Positions 1 through 9,526 of a stretch of DNA of 64,000 nt are shown here, one piece after another; positions within the stretch are counted from its first letter, which is position 1; each line of letters opens with the position of its first letter. This stretch comes from Flavobacterium noncentrifugens (GTDB lineage Bacteria; Bacteroidota; Bacteroidia; Flavobacteriales; Flavobacteriaceae), in the NCBI RefSeq assembly GCF_900100375.1, contig NZ_FNEZ01000002.1, positions 682,001-746,000 on the forward strand, written 5' to 3'. The translations under genes and the position numbers were made by a program. The notes under the pieces are model-generated. The model searched no databases. It saw only the letters and a program-made list of their open reading frames with translations, and was not told the origin of the DNA.

Positions 1-185
1 TGGACGGAAAGTCGAAAAAAGTCAGTAAATTTTTCAAGGACGAGAAATTTTCATTGGCCGAAAAAGAAAAAACCTGGCTGCTTTGTTCTGGAAATAAAAT
101 TATCTGGATCGTTGGAAAGCGCGCGGACGAACGCTTTAAAGTTTCAGAAACTACTAAAAACATACTACAAATCGCATTGTCATAA
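1..185 (+). CDS. tilS: tRNA(Ile)-lysidine synthase, C-terminal end (partial)
   Basis: The first codons of the window (frame starting at base 3) encode the last ~60 residues of a protein ending ...KVSKFFKDEK...ADERFKV...ILQIALS. The KVSKFFKD...WIVGKRADERFKV pattern is the C-terminal domain of TilS, which makes lysidine at the wobble base of the AUA-reading tRNA-Ile. The catalytic N-terminal PP-loop domain lies outside the window. The stop codon TAA overlaps the ATG of the next gene by one base (TAATG), so the two are probably co-translated. The assignment rests on this short tail only. Confidence 0.8.
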   Translation, partial: DGKSKKVSKFFKDEKFSLAEKEKTWLLCSGNKIIWIVGKRADERFKVSETTKNILQIALS

Positions 186-2203
186 TGAAGAAAATATACT
201 TTTTACTGCTCGCTTTTTTTGGATTGCTCCAGATGAATGCCCAAATTTTAAATCCTGTAAAATGGTCGACGCGAACCGAAAAAATCTCAGCTACCGAATT
301 CAACCTGGTTTTCGAAGGAATTATTGAAGACGAATGGCATGTGTATTCGCAGTTTACTCCGGATGGCGGCCCGCTTCCGATGGAAATTAAATTTAAAAAC
401 GCCAAAGGCAATTTCGATTTAATCGGAAAAGCGACTGAAACCGGAACGAAAAAAGAATTTAATGACGTTTTTGGGGTTGACGAGCTTTTCTTCGCGAAGA
501 AATTATTGATCAAACAAAAGGTAAAAATCACCAATCAGAATGGTTTTAAGATCGATGCCAATGTTGATTACCAGGTATGCAAAAGTAGTTGCATTAATGA
601 CAAGAAGAACTTCACTTTTGACATCCCGAAAATCACGGCAGCGGCAATAATTCCTGCTGCACCAGAAAAAAATACTGTTTTAAAAGATACTATTTCAATA
701 GTTCCTGATACTGCAGCTGCACAAAAAGCAACTGCAACGGAAAAAAAATCCGTAGTTTCGGAAACCAAAATACCGCCAAAGCAACCCGAACAGCAAAAAG
801 GATTGTTGTCTATTTTTATCATCGCGTTCCTATCTGGATTCGCTGCATTGCTGACACCCTGCGTATTTCCATTGATCCCGATGACTGTGAGCTTTTTTAC
901 TAAGCAAAGTAAAAATAAAAGAGAAGGCAAGAAAAATGCGATCATTTACGGCATTTCGATTATCGTGATTTATGTGGCGCTTGGCTTTTTCGTTTCATGG
1001 GCTTTTGGTGCAGATGCATTGAATTCACTGGCTACAAACGTGTATTTCAATATTATTTTCTTCATTCTACTGGTAATTTTCGCTGCGTCGTTCTTAGGCG
1101 CTTTTGAAATCATGCTCCCAAATTCGTGGGCAAATAAAGTTGACAAACAAGCCGATCGCGGCGGAATTTTCGGGATTTTATTCATGGCATTGGCATTGGC
1201 GATCGTATCGTTTTCATGCACCGGGCCAATTGTCGGGACGTTGTTGTTTGAAGCGGCTTCAAAAGGTGTTGTTGGGCCAATTGTGGGCATGTTCGGATTT
1301 TCATTGGCTTTAGCCTTGCCGTTTATGCTGTTTGCGATGTTTCCGGGCTGGCTAAATTCCCTGCCGAAATCGGGCGGATGGCTCAATACCGTAAAAGTAT
1401 TTTTAGGATTTTTAGAATTGGCTTTGGCGTTTAAATTCTTATCGAATGCCGATTTGGTTTTGCAGATGCATTTGCTTGAAAGAGAGGTTTTCTTAGCCAT
1501 TTGGATTGCGATTTTCGGAGTTTTGGCTTTGTATCTTTTTGGAAAAATTACCATGCCGCATGACAGTCCGCTGCCATTTATTTCGGTTGGAAGGTTGTTT
1601 TTAGGATTGCTGGTTTTGTCTTTTACCGTGTATTTGATTCCCGGACTTTGGGGCGCACCTTTGAAGGTGATTAGCGCTTTTCCACCTCCAATTGAGTACA
1701 GTGAAAATCCACGCGGAATTGGAAAAACAAACCAGGCAATTGGAGTTTTGCCAGAAGGCGCAGAATATGGCCCACACGACATTGTAACATTCCACGATTA
1801 TGATAAAGGAATGGCCTACGCAAAATCGGTCAACAAACCGGTTATGCTGGATTTTACGGGTCATGCATGCGTAAATTGCAGGAAGATGGAAATTAATGTC
1901 TGGTCTGATAAAAGCATATTGCCGATTTTAAATACCCAAATTGTGTTGATTTCGTTATATGTTGATGAAGATATCGACTTGCCCCTGAAAGACCAATTTG
2001 TTTCAAAACTTACAGGAGAAAAAATTATAACCGTTGGCGATAAATGGACAGATTTAATGCTTTCAAAATACAAAACCAATACGCAGCCGTTGTATGTTTT
2101 AACCGATTTAGACGGCAACAGCCTTAGCGAAACGGTGAGTTATGTTGGTGTTGAAGAATACCTGAACTGGCTTAAAAGAGGAATCTCCAAATTTAAAAAA
2201 TAA
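185..2203 (+). CDS. DsbD-family thiol:disulfide interchange protein
   Basis: A 672-residue inner-membrane protein that carries electrons from cytoplasmic thioredoxin to periplasmic thiols. A signal peptide (MKKIYFLLLAFFGLLQMNAQ) is followed by a periplasmic DsbD-alpha-like domain with a CKSSC pair (C132/C136). A multi-helix core of about residues 205-500 carries the conserved membrane cysteines in TPCVFPLIPM (C226) and SCTGPIVG (C345). The C-terminal thioredoxin-fold domain has CVNC (C562/C565) in the FTGHACVNCRKME motif. All three redox modules of DsbD are present, so it should be functional. The start overlaps the tilS stop. It converges with no spacing on the antiporter gene, and no clear terminator lies between them. 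Confidence 0.92.
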   Translation: MKKIYFLLLAFFGLLQMNAQILNPVKWSTRTEKISATEFNLVFEGIIEDEWHVYSQFTPDGGPLPMEIKFKNAKGNFDLIGKATETGTKKEFNDVFGVDELFFAKKLLIKQKVKITNQNGFKIDANVDYQVCKSSCINDKKNFTFDIPKITAAAIIPAAPEKNTVLKDTISIVPDTAAAQKATATEKKSVVSETKIPPKQPEQQKGLLSIFIIAFLSGFAALLTPCVFPLIPMTVSFFTKQSKNKREGKKNAIIYGISIIVIYVALGFFVSWAFGADALNSLATNVYFNIIFFILLVIFAASFLGAFEIMLPNSWANKVDKQADRGGIFGILFMALALAIVSFSCTGPIVGTLLFEAASKGVVGPIVGMFGFSLALALPFMLFAMFPGWLNSLPKSGGWLNTVKVFLGFLELALAFKFLSNADLVLQMHLLEREVFLAIWIAIFGVLALYLFGKITMPHDSPLPFISVGRLFLGLLVLSFTVYLIPGLWGAPLKVISAFPPPIEYSENPRGIGKTNQAIGVLPEGAEYGPHDIVTFHDYDKGMAYAKSVNKPVMLDFTGHACVNCRKMEINVWSDKSILPILNTQIVLISLYVDEDIDLPLKDQFVSKLTGEKIITVGDKWTDLMLSKYKTNTQPLYVLTDLDGNSLSETVSYVGVEEYLNWLKRGISKFKK

Positions 2204-3457
2204 TTAAGTACCGTCATATTTATCCAGCTTTTTCTGGATCGTGGCGGCTGAAATCCCGTGGATGAATACGGAAAGAATGATCGTGACTGCAGTCAATTCG
2301 GTCAATTTCCCGTTGTCGCTAAAATCGGCTTTGCCCAAAGCATACATTAAGTAAAATATCGATCCGATGCCACGGATTCCGTAAAACGAAAGCACAAACT
2401 TCTCAAACCGGCTTAAATCTGTCTGCGAAAGCGCAATCCAGCCGCTGATTGGGCGAATAACTAAAATGATTGCCAGCGCAATAAAAATCAAATGCCAATC
2501 CAATAAAGATTCTCTGTTTGATGCCATGTAAATTCCCATGATCACAAACAGGAATGCTACAAAAATGCGCTCGATCTCTTCGGTAAAATCATGCAGATTG
2601 TCCATGTGGTGAATGTCTTTGTCGCTGTTGCTGAAACTACATGCGGCAATGAAAACCGCGATAAATCCGTAACCGCCGCACATTTCGGTAATGGCGTAAG
2701 GCAATAATGTCAATGTTACCGATAAAATGCCACGACTGATTTTTGCCTGCTGGTTTTTATTGGTCATCGAAAAAATGAGCTTGTATAAAATCCAGCCTGA
2801 GAACAAACCGATCGCAACTCCTACGACAATTTTATAGATGATATCCGTTAAGATCCATTCTGAGATCCAGTTGTGGTAATCCATTCCTTTTGTAGCGAGA
2901 AATATGGCAAAATAGGTAAATGGAAATGCCAGTCCATCATTGATCCCAGCTTCTGAAGTCAGTGCCAAACGGGTTTTGGAAATGTCTTTTTCGCTTGGTT
3001 TTGTCGTTTGCAGATCAGCCGCAAGCACCGGATCGGTAGGTGCAATCAACGACCCGAACAAAATTGCTGCGGCAGGAGCGAGGCCAATGAACCACCAACT
3101 CAGCCATGCTGTTGCGATAATTGTTAACGGCATCGTAACCGCCAAAAGCCAAAACGAATACTTCCAGGTTTTCCACTTAAAAGGACGTTTAATTTTGAGT
3201 CCGGCATTCGTCAGCGCAATGATGGCAACGAATTCAGAGATTTTGCGGATAACCTCCACATTGTTGAGTACTGCTATAGACGAATAATTGTTCGTAAAAA
3301 TATAAATGACGACCCCGATCAGCAGGTAAATGATCGGCGCGGTAATGTTTTTATTGTTTAGCAGATTGGGAACCGTTGCAGCCATAAGCGTCACAATCCC
3401 GATGATGATCAGGTGGAAATTGTATTCGTCAAATTTCAGGAGTTCCGCAAAATCCAT
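2204..3457 (-). CDS. Cation:proton antiporter (CPA1-type)
   Basis: A polytopic membrane protein of about 417 residues with a dozen or so hydrophobic segments. The central motif APTDPVLAADLQ, followed by TSEAGINDGLAFP, is typical of the Na+/H+ or K+/H+ exchanger domain; the Asp residues of TDP and ND form the ion-binding core in this family. The C-terminal part (SFYGIRGIGSIFYLMYAL) resembles NhaP/CPA1 proteins. The frame is open to a TTG at 3466, but the ATG at 3457 (MDFAELLKF) is the better start. The stop abuts the stop of the convergent dsbD-type gene. Ion specificity cannot be read from sequence; a role in pH or salt homeostasis is inferred. Confidence 0.85.
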   Translation of the reverse strand: MDFAELLKFDEYNFHLIIIGIVTLMAATVPNLLNNKNITAPIIYLLIGVVIYIFTNNYSSIAVLNNVEVIRKISEFVAIIALTNAGLKIKRPFKWKTWKYSFWLLAVTMPLTIIATAWLSWWFIGLAPAAAILFGSLIAPTDPVLAADLQTTKPSEKDISKTRLALTSEAGINDGLAFPFTYFAIFLATKGMDYHNWISEWILTDIIYKIVVGVAIGLFSGWILYKLIFSMTNKNQQAKISRGILSVTLTLLPYAITEMCGGYGFIAVFIAACSFSNSDKDIHHMDNLHDFTEEIERIFVAFLFVIMGIYMASNRESLLDWHLIFIALAIILVIRPISGWIALSQTDLSRFEKFVLSFYGIRGIGSIFYLMYALGKADFSDNGKLTELTAVTIILSVFIHGISAATIQKKLDKYDGT

Positions 3458-3547
3458 AGGCCGCAATTTTTTTTTATTTAGAAATTACGAAAAATTTGCG
3501 GGTTGTGCTAAAATGACGGTATAATTTCGGAATATTTTGGCATTTGC

Positions 3548-3576
3548 AAAAAAAAAAGCCTCTCAAATGAAAGGCT
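3548..3576 (-). terminator. Rho-independent terminator of the PH-domain gene
   Basis: The imperfect stem AGCCTcTCA/TGAaAGGCT (3557-3576) is followed, reading the minus strand, by a run of about ten T. It begins a few bases after the stop of the gene at 3583. Confidence 0.85.
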
Positions 3577-3582
3577 CAAACT

Positions 3583-3960
3583 TTATTTTAAAATGTGCTG
3601 GCTCAGGATGCGGTATACTTCATTGATGTTGTCGCCGCCTTTGCCGAATTGTTTTTTGATAGGCAATTCCTGGTCTTTGATCCAGATCTTGAGTTCGGCA
3701 TCCAAATCTAAAATCCCGGCACTTTCTTTAGAAAACTTAATCACATTTGTATACGGAATCGACATATAATCTACTTTCGTACCAACGAGTTGCTTTTCAA
3801 CAAGGATCAATCTTTTATTTGTAAAAATGAACATGTCACGAATGACTTTGTAGGCTTTTTCAATCGACTCGCCGTCAATCAGCATTGGTTCGAATTCTTT
3901 AGCAACGTTGTCAAGATTGACTTCTGAAGCATTTCCAAGTATGGCATTAAATATTCCCAT
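3583..3960 (-). CDS. Small bacterial PH-domain protein
   Basis: A 125-residue soluble protein with no signal peptide. It has the bacterial pleckstrin-homology pattern: an N-terminal amphipathic stretch, then alternating strands around FIFTNKRLILVEKQ and SIPYTNVIKFSKE, and a closing helix (NEVYRILSQHIL). This matches the single-domain PH proteins (YvbH/YokE-like) common in Flavobacteria. Their molecular role is generally unknown, and lipid binding should not be assumed. The gene is monocistronic: it has its own terminator downstream and an unremarkable 138-bp AT-rich gap upstream. Confidence 0.7.
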   Translation of the reverse strand: MGIFNAILGNASEVNLDNVAKEFEPMLIDGESIEKAYKVIRDMFIFTNKRLILVEKQLVGTKVDYMSIPYTNVIKFSKESAGILDLDAELKIWIKDQELPIKKQFGKGGDNINEVYRILSQHILK

Positions 3961-4098
3961 GGTAGTTTTTGTTTGGATTAATGTCCAAATTTAACATTAA
4001 TTGCGGTTTTGCCTTCCCAACAAACCATTAAATTTATAATTATGATGCACATCAGCCTAAATAGTTCCGAAGCTCCGGGACTACATCGTACATTTAAA

Positions 4099-5304
4099 TT
4101 ACTTCCTTAGAATCACTTTAAAAGTCGTGCCTTCGCCTTTTATAGATTCGACCTCGATGCTGCCGTGCAATTTGTCGGCCATTTTCCTGACTGTCGAAAG
4201 TCCGAGACCAGTGCCTTTTGTATTAAAACGGTCGTTTTGCCCAAGCGTCTGGAAAACTTCAAATATCTTATCAAAATGTTTAGGATCGATGCCACAACCA
4301 TTATCTGAAACGCTAATGATATTTTGCGTTTCTGTTTGGTTGAAACCAATGGTGATCAGCCCTTTTTCCTTGTCGTTGTATTTGATGCTGTTGCTGATAA
4401 GGTTGTACATGATCTGACCCAACGCAATGGTATTGGAATAAAATACAATGTTCTTTTCAGGAAGCACAAACTTAAAATCGTTCTTGATCTTCAGCAATCC
4501 GATGATGTATTTTGTGAAATCACGAAACTGGATTTCTTCTTTTTGGTCGACATCCAGATTTTCATATTTGTAGTAATTTAAAATGCCATCGACAAGTTTT
4601 TTAAGCTCTTCAGAAGATTGCGAAATGTAATCGAGCATCTGGTTTCCGTTGGCATCAATGGTACTGCCGTATTCTTCCTTAAACAGTTGCGTAAGTTGCA
4701 TGATGTTATTTAAAGGCGATTTGATGTCGTGAGAAACCACCGATGAAAATTGCTCCAAATCTTTGTAACGCGATAATAATGTATTGTGGCTTTCGACGAG
4801 TTTGTCATTGTTTTTACGCAATTCCAGCAATTTTGAAACCTGATTGCCGAGTTTTTTAAGGGATTGCAACTGATGTTCATCAAGTTTTCTCGGGCGATCG
4901 TCAATTACGCAAAGGGAACCCAGGGCAAAACCATTGGCATCCAATAACGGAACGCCGGCATAGCAACTAATTGCTGGAGCGCCAACAACCAAAGGATTGT
5001 CAAAAAAACGCTTGTCTTTAGCCGCATCTTCAATTACAAAAAGTTCGTCGGGATTGTTGATGGCATGTGCACAAAAAGAATCAATTCGCGAAGTTTCATT
5101 TACACCGTCAAGCCCTACTTTCGACTTAAACCATTGGCGGTTTTCGTCTACAAGCGTGATTAAGGAAATAGGGACATTGCAGATTTCAGCGGCAAGCCGC
5201 GTAATGTCGTCAAAATCCTTTTCAGGAAGCGTGTCAAGAATTTTATAGCTCATCAGCGCATCAAGGCGCGCCTTTTCATTCTTAGGTATTTGTGGAGCAA
5301 TCAT
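4099..5304 (-). CDS. GAF-domain sensor histidine kinase
   Basis: A 401-residue cytoplasmic kinase. Residues ~10-165 form a GAF domain of the type that starts LDALMSYKILDTLPEKDFDDI and contains DENRQWFKS. A short coiled coil leads to the dimerisation/phosphoacceptor helix FSSVVSHDIKSPLNN (His near residue 195). The ATPase domain has the N box (NLISNSIKYN), G1 (DNGCGID), F box (FEVFQTLG) and G2 (GTGLGLS). It has no transmembrane segment and no receiver, and no response regulator is adjacent. Its partner may be one of the window's orphan regulators or lie elsewhere. A good promoter lies just upstream. Confidence 0.9.
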   Translation of the reverse strand: MIAPQIPKNEKARLDALMSYKILDTLPEKDFDDITRLAAEICNVPISLITLVDENRQWFKSKVGLDGVNETSRIDSFCAHAINNPDELFVIEDAAKDKRFFDNPLVVGAPAISCYAGVPLLDANGFALGSLCVIDDRPRKLDEHQLQSLKKLGNQVSKLLELRKNNDKLVESHNTLLSRYKDLEQFSSVVSHDIKSPLNNIMQLTQLFKEEYGSTIDANGNQMLDYISQSSEELKKLVDGILNYYKYENLDVDQKEEIQFRDFTKYIIGLLKIKNDFKFVLPEKNIVFYSNTIALGQIMYNLISNSIKYNDKEKGLITIGFNQTETQNIISVSDNGCGIDPKHFDKIFEVFQTLGQNDRFNTKGTGLGLSTVRKMADKLHGSIEVESIKGEGTTFKVILRK

Positions 5305-5325
5305 TTAAGGTGGTATTTGGGGGTG

Positions 5326-5333
5326 CAAATATA
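5326..5333 (-). promoter_or_regulatory. Promoter -7 element of the GAF histidine kinase
   Basis: The minus strand reads TATATTTG, an exact match to the Bacteroidota -7 consensus TAnnTTTG. A TTG lies 17 bp further upstream as the -33 element. Transcription would start about 10-15 bases before the ATG at 5304. Confidence 0.65.
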
Positions 5334-5389
5334 GTAACGATTTTTAATTACAAATAGTTTCATGAAAATTTAACTCTAACAAAATTTTA

Positions 5390-5406
5390 TTACATTCGTA
5401 ATGTAA
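5390..5406. promoter_or_regulatory. Perfect inverted repeat upstream of the comM-like gene
   Basis: TTACATT-CGT-AATGTAA is a perfect 7-bp inverted repeat with a 3-bp centre, 24 bp before the ATG at 5431. It contains TACATTCG, one base away from the -7 consensus, so a bound protein could block the promoter. The regulator is unknown. Confidence 0.45.
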
Positions 5407-5430
5407 ACGCCTTTTAATCAAATATCAGCC

Positions 5431-6966
5431 ATGTTAGTAAAAGTTTTTGGAAGCGCCGTCTTTGGCGTAGAAGCTACGACCATTACCGTCGAGGTCAATA
5501 TCGACAAGGGAATCGGGTATCATTTGGTAGGTTTACCCGACAATGCCATCAAAGAAAGCAGTTACCGGATTGCCGCCGCACTTAAAAATAACGGCTATTC
5601 GCTGCCGGGCAAAAAAATCACGATCAATATGGCTCCGGCCGATCTGCGAAAGGAAGGTTCAGCCTATGATTTGACACTTGCTGTAGGAATTTTAGTGGCT
5701 TCGGGCCAAATTAAATCTGAAGAAACCGACCGCTACATCATCATGGGCGAATTGTCACTCGATGGCGGATTGCAGCCCATAAAAGGCGCATTGCCCATTG
5801 CGATAAAAGCCAAAGAAGAAGGCTTTAAAGGTTTTTTCCTGCCAAAGCAAAATGCAAAAGAAGCTGCGATTGTTTCCGATTTGGATGTATACGGAATTGA
5901 AAACGTACAGGAAATTATTGATTTTTTTGAAGGAAACGGCACATTGGAGCCGACAATTTTCAATACGCGCGAAGCTTTCAACCGGGCGCTGCACTTTCCT
6001 GAATTTGATTTCAGCGATGTAAAAGGGCAAGAGAGCATTAAACGTTGTATGGAAATTGCTGCGGCAGGCGGGCACAATATTATTTTAATTGGGCCGCCAG
6101 GTTCCGGTAAAACAATGCTCGCCAAACGACTCCCGAGCATTTTGCCGCCAATGACCATTCGCGAAGCCTTGGAAACCACCAAAATCCACAGTGTCGCCGG
6201 GAAATTAAAGGAAACCGGATTGATGCATCAAAGGCCGTTTAGAAGTCCGCACCACACGATCTCAAATGTTGCGCTTGTTGGTGGTGGAAGTTATCCACAA
6301 CCGGGTGAAATTTCAATGGCTCATAATGGCGTACTTTTTTTAGATGAATTGCCCGAATTTAAGCGTGATGTTTTAGAGGTCATGCGCCAGCCTTTGGAAG
6401 ATCGTGAAGTCACAATTTCCCGCGCGAAATTTACCATTACATACCCTTCATCTTTTATGCTTGTGGCGAGTATGAACCCAAGTCCGGGTGGGTATTTTAA
6501 CGATCCAGATGCGCCGGTATCTTCTTCGCCAAATGAAATGCAACGGTATTTAAGCAAAATTTCAGGGCCGTTATTGGATCGGATCGACATTCATATCGAA
6601 GTGACACCGGTGCCTTTTGAAAAGTTATCCGATGAACGAAGATCGGAAAACAGCCATGACATCCGCGAACGCGTGACTAGAGCAAGAGAAATACAGAGTT
6701 TGCGTTTTGCCGAAAACCAAACGGTCAATTACAATGCACAAATGAATACGAAGCAAATCAGGGAATATTGTAAACTCGATGAGCAATCTTTACAATTGTT
6801 AAAAAAAGCAATGGAACGGCTCAATTTATCGGCACGCGCTTATGACCGGATATTAAAGGTTTCCAGGACGATTGCTGATTTAGATTCATCTGAAAATGTG
6901 TTGTCGAATCATATTGCCGAAGCGATACAATACCGCAGCCTGGATCGCGAAAGCTGGCTCGGATAA
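5431..6966 (+). CDS. YifB/ComM-family Mg-chelatase-like AAA+ ATPase
   Basis: A 511-residue soluble AAA+ protein. Residues 1-~175 form the N-terminal Lon-like 'ChlI' domain ([24 protein letters not shown]). The ATPase core follows with Walker A GPPGSGKT (221-228) and a Walker B/sensor region around [24 protein letters not shown]-terminal Mg-chelatase subunit domain ([21 protein letters not shown]) completes the family architecture at normal length. ComM is the branch-migration helicase used in natural transformation, but the family occurs in many non-competent bacteria. The gene is divergent from the GAF kinase, with a palindrome in the intergenic region. Confidence 0.93.
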   Translation: MLVKVFGSAVFGVEATTITVEVNIDKGIGYHLVGLPDNAIKESSYRIAAALKNNGYSLPGKKITINMAPADLRKEGSAYDLTLAVGILVASGQIKSEETDRYIIMGELSLDGGLQPIKGALPIAIKAKEEGFKGFFLPKQNAKEAAIVSDLDVYGIENVQEIIDFFEGNGTLEPTIFNTREAFNRALHFPEFDFSDVKGQESIKRCMEIAAAGGHNIILIGPPGSGKTMLAKRLPSILPPMTIREALETTKIHSVAGKLKETGLMHQRPFRSPHHTISNVALVGGGSYPQPGEISMAHNGVLFLDELPEFKRDVLEVMRQPLEDREVTISRAKFTITYPSSFMLVASMNPSPGGYFNDPDAPVSSSPNEMQRYLSKISGPLLDRIDIHIEVTPVPFEKLSDERRSENSHDIRERVTRAREIQSLRFAENQTVNYNAQMNTKQIREYCKLDEQSLQLLKKAMERLNLSARAYDRILKVSRTIADLDSSENVLSNHIAEAIQYRSLDRESWLG

Positions 6967-7035
6967 ATAATTTCGATTGAAATTGTAAGCCGAGTCAACA
7001 GTGAATTGCGTACTTTTGGAAATAAATTTACCTCA

Positions 7036-7794
7036 ATGAAAATTGTTATTTCTCCTGCCAAATCACTCGATTTTGAATCGGTCTTGCCTACTGAAAAATT
7101 CACAAAAAGTGCTTTTATGGCTGACAGCCGAGCGATCAATAAAGTTATCAAGCAAAAGAAACCAAAAGAATTGTCTGAATTAATGGATATTTCCGATAAG
7201 CTTGCCGATTTAAATTGGCAACGCAATAAAAAATGGAAAACACCTTTTACCGCAGAGAATGCAAGGCCGGCGATTTATGCTTTTAATGGTGATGTGTATC
7301 AGGGTTTGGATGCTTATTCGATTCCGTTGGAAAAATTAGACGAACTGCAAAACAGCCTGCGAATCCTTTCAGGCTTGTACGGATTGTTGAAGCCGCTTGA
7401 TTTAATTCAGCCCTACCGACTCGAAATGGGTACGCATCTGCCCATCGGCGAAAGCCATAATTTATACGATTACTGGAAACAAAAACTTACCAAATCCCTG
7501 AATAAAGAACTCAAAAAAGGCGAGCTTTTCATCAATTTGGCGAGCCAGGAATATTTTTCGGCAATCGATGTAAAAGCCTTGAAAGTTCCTGTCATTACGC
7601 CGGAATTCAAAGACTATAAAGATGGCAAACTCAAGATCATCAGCTTCTTTGCAAAGAAAGCGCGCGGGATGATGGTGCGCTATATCGTTGATACGAAGGT
7701 AAAAACCATCGAAGGCCTCAAAGGATTTGATTATGAAGGCTATCGTTTTGACGCCAATCTGTCGAAAGGAAATACACTTGTTTTCACACGATAA
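7036..7794 (+). CDS. yaaA: Peroxide stress protein YaaA
   Basis: A 252-residue protein beginning MKIVISPAKSLDFE, the invariant start of the YaaA/UPF0246 family. It also has ARPAIYAFNGDVYQGLDA, LRILSGLYGLLKPLDLIQPYRLEMGT and the C-terminal KARGMMVRYIV and FDYEGYRFD motifs. In E. coli YaaA limits free intracellular iron and protects DNA and proteins during H2O2 stress. The frame is open to a TTG 30 bases earlier, but the ATG at 7036 gives the conserved N-terminus. It follows the comM-like gene by about 70 bp and could be co-transcribed. Confidence 0.93.
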   Translation: MKIVISPAKSLDFESVLPTEKFTKSAFMADSRAINKVIKQKKPKELSELMDISDKLADLNWQRNKKWKTPFTAENARPAIYAFNGDVYQGLDAYSIPLEKLDELQNSLRILSGLYGLLKPLDLIQPYRLEMGTHLPIGESHNLYDYWKQKLTKSLNKELKKGELFINLASQEYFSAIDVKALKVPVITPEFKDYKDGKLKIISFFAKKARGMMVRYIVDTKVKTIEGLKGFDYEGYRFDANLSKGNTLVFTR

Positions 7795-7898
7795 TTGTAA
7801 TAAACATTTTTTTTAACACACAGATGCGTTTAGAAAACGTTAAATCGCAAGTGCGTTTGCTTCAAATTATTACATTTACGACTTTAAAATAAAAACCA

Positions 7899-9077
7899 AT
7901 GATTAGAAAAAGTTTACTGCTAACGGGTATGTTTTGCTCGCTGAGCCTTTTTGCCCAGGATGAACTCATCAAAAAAGTAATCAACAATGCTTCTTTAAGT
8001 TCAAAATTCGAATTTAAGAATGTGATCGATCTTGAGACCACTTCGGTTAAAAATCAAGGTTCTGCCGGGACTTGTTGGAGTTATTCGGGAAATTCATTCC
8101 TTGAATCCGAAATGATCCGCATGGGGAAACAACCGGTTGATTTAGCCGAAGTCTATTCAGCCAGGCAGGTTTATCTGTCAAAAGCGAGAAATTACATCCT
8201 TTTTAATGGAAATATGGGGTTAGGCGACGGCGGTGAAACACACGATGTTATGAATATGCTTCGCAAATACGGCGCGATGCCGCAAGTGGCTTACACGTAT
8301 GAAGATTATGGAAAAGGCACTTTAAAAGCTGGGGATTTTCAGGACAAATTCAAAGCGATCTTAGATGCTTACATTAAAAATCCGGATCCGAAAAAAGGCG
8401 TTTCTTGGGTTTCTGACATCAACAATTACATGGATGAAAAGCTGGGAAAATTGCCTGCAACATTCAAATACAACGGTAAAGATTACAATCCGCACACTTT
8501 CGCTAAAGAAGTCATTGGCATCAATCCTGATGATTATGTGGAATTTTCATCTTATAAAGACAGTCCGTACTATCAAAAAATGGTTTTGCCTGTGCCAGAC
8601 AACTGGAGTTACGACCAATTGTACAATGTTCCGATGAAAGAATTGACAGATATTATCGACAATGCATTAGCTAAAGGATTTACAGTCGCCTGGTCTTCGG
8701 ATGTTTCCGAACCTTATTTCAGCTGGAGAAATGGTGTCGCGCAAGTGCCAAACTTGGATGATTTGTATAACATTACAGACGAGCAGAAAAAAACGATTTT
8801 CGACGGCCCGATCAAAGAAAAAGACGTCACCGAAGATTTAAGGCTCGAAGGATTGTACAGTTTATATACAACTGATGACCACGCGATGCAGATCGTAGGT
8901 TTGGTGAAAGACCAAAACGGAAAAGAATACTATAAAGTCAAAAACTCTTGGGGCGCATCAAATGATTACAAAGGCTATTTGTATGTGACCAAAGCATTTG
9001 TACAATTGAAATCGACTGGGATTTTGCTGAACAAAGGCGGACTTCCAAAGAATATTAAAAGCAAGCTTCACGCTTAA
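7899..9077 (+). CDS. Secreted C1-family cysteine peptidase (aminopeptidase C / bleomycin hydrolase-like)
   Basis: A 392-residue protein with a cleavable signal peptide (MIRKSLLLTGMFCSLSLFAQ). The papain-like catalytic residues are all visible: Cys59 in QGSAGTCWSYS, His328 in DDHAMQIVG and Asn349 in VKNSWG. The layout (Cys near the N-terminus, a long insert, late His/Asn) matches PepC/bleomycin-hydrolase-like peptidases, but the signal peptide places it outside the cytoplasm. The gene stands alone and ends in a strong terminator. TACATTTA at 7871-7878 is a near match to the -7 consensus. Confidence 0.88.
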   Translation: MIRKSLLLTGMFCSLSLFAQDELIKKVINNASLSSKFEFKNVIDLETTSVKNQGSAGTCWSYSGNSFLESEMIRMGKQPVDLAEVYSARQVYLSKARNYILFNGNMGLGDGGETHDVMNMLRKYGAMPQVAYTYEDYGKGTLKAGDFQDKFKAILDAYIKNPDPKKGVSWVSDINNYMDEKLGKLPATFKYNGKDYNPHTFAKEVIGINPDDYVEFSSYKDSPYYQKMVLPVPDNWSYDQLYNVPMKELTDIIDNALAKGFTVAWSSDVSEPYFSWRNGVAQVPNLDDLYNITDEQKKTIFDGPIKEKDVTEDLRLEGLYSLYTTDDHAMQIVGLVKDQNGKEYYKVKNSWGASNDYKGYLYVTKAFVQLKSTGILLNKGGLPKNIKSKLHA

Positions 9078-9080
9078 ATA

Positions 9081-9118
9081 AAAAATCCCGTTACAAAACC
9101 GTAACGGGATTTTTTTTA
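9081..9118 (+). terminator. Strong terminator after the C1 peptidase
   Basis: The perfect 10-bp stem ATCCCGTTAC/GTAACGGGAT (9085-9094 with 9101-9110) has a 6-base loop, with eight T at 9110-9117. The A-rich 5' flank lets it also serve the convergent gene that ends at 9135. Confidence 0.93.
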
Positions 9119-9134
9119 ACTAACGCTCTATAGT

Positions 9135-9479
9135 TTAATATTCAAACTCTTCATATTCCCGCAGGGTTTCGGCGGTCAGTTTTCGTTGGTTCACCGACAG
9201 TTCACGCATGGCTTCTACACCTTTTTTTGCACTGCGGTTGATTTTTGACAAACGCGAAGAAAACGTTTCCAATTTCTTGGCATCTGTGCTGTCGAGCTTT
9301 TGCTTGAGTTCATTTACAAAATCCATAAATTCAGGAAGCACGTTGCTGTTTTCATCATAATCAGACTTTAAATCCTCAAACGATTCTTTGATTTCTTTGC
9401 TCAGGTCATTCGAATAGTATTCGCTTTTCATCCTGAACTCCTTAATGATCTTCTTTACGTTGTTTCCGAATAATCCCAT
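9135..9479 (-). CDS. Small coiled-coil hypothetical protein
   Basis: A 114-residue, highly charged, predicted all-helical protein with no signal peptide, membrane span or cysteine. Its heptad-like runs (LKQKLDSTDAKKLETFSSRL, AETLREYEEFEY) suggest a coiled coil. I do not recognise the family. Only the start is notable: MGLFGNN resembles the MGIFNAI of the PH-domain protein at 3583, though this may be chance. The -7 element TATATTTG on the minus strand at 9519-9526 lies about 40 bp before the start and suggests it is expressed on its own. Confidence 0.6.
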   Translation of the reverse strand: MGLFGNNVKKIIKEFRMKSEYYSNDLSKEIKESFEDLKSDYDENSNVLPEFMDFVNELKQKLDSTDAKKLETFSSRLSKINRSAKKGVEAMRELSVNQRKLTAETLREYEEFEY

Positions 9480-9518
9480 AGTAATAGCAATTAATTACGT
9501 AACTGTTTTATATTCAAT

Positions 9519-9526
9519 CAAATATA
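9519..9526 (-). promoter_or_regulatory. Promoter -7 element for the gene at 9135
   Basis: The minus strand reads TATATTTG, an exact TAnnTTTG match 40 bp upstream of the start codon. The -33 element is not obvious. Confidence 0.5.

Noticed and set aside
970..1782. A 270-codon open frame on the minus strand inside the DsbD gene
   Set aside because: It is antisense to a well-conserved gene, has shadow-like composition, and has no promoter or family match.
3458..3466. TTG start for the antiporter giving MRPMDFAEL
   Set aside because: The ATG at 3457 is the normal start; the extra residues have no support.
5733..6182. Antisense open frame within the comM-like gene
   Set aside because: It is fully covered by the conserved AAA+ gene on the other strand; coding signal belongs to the + strand.
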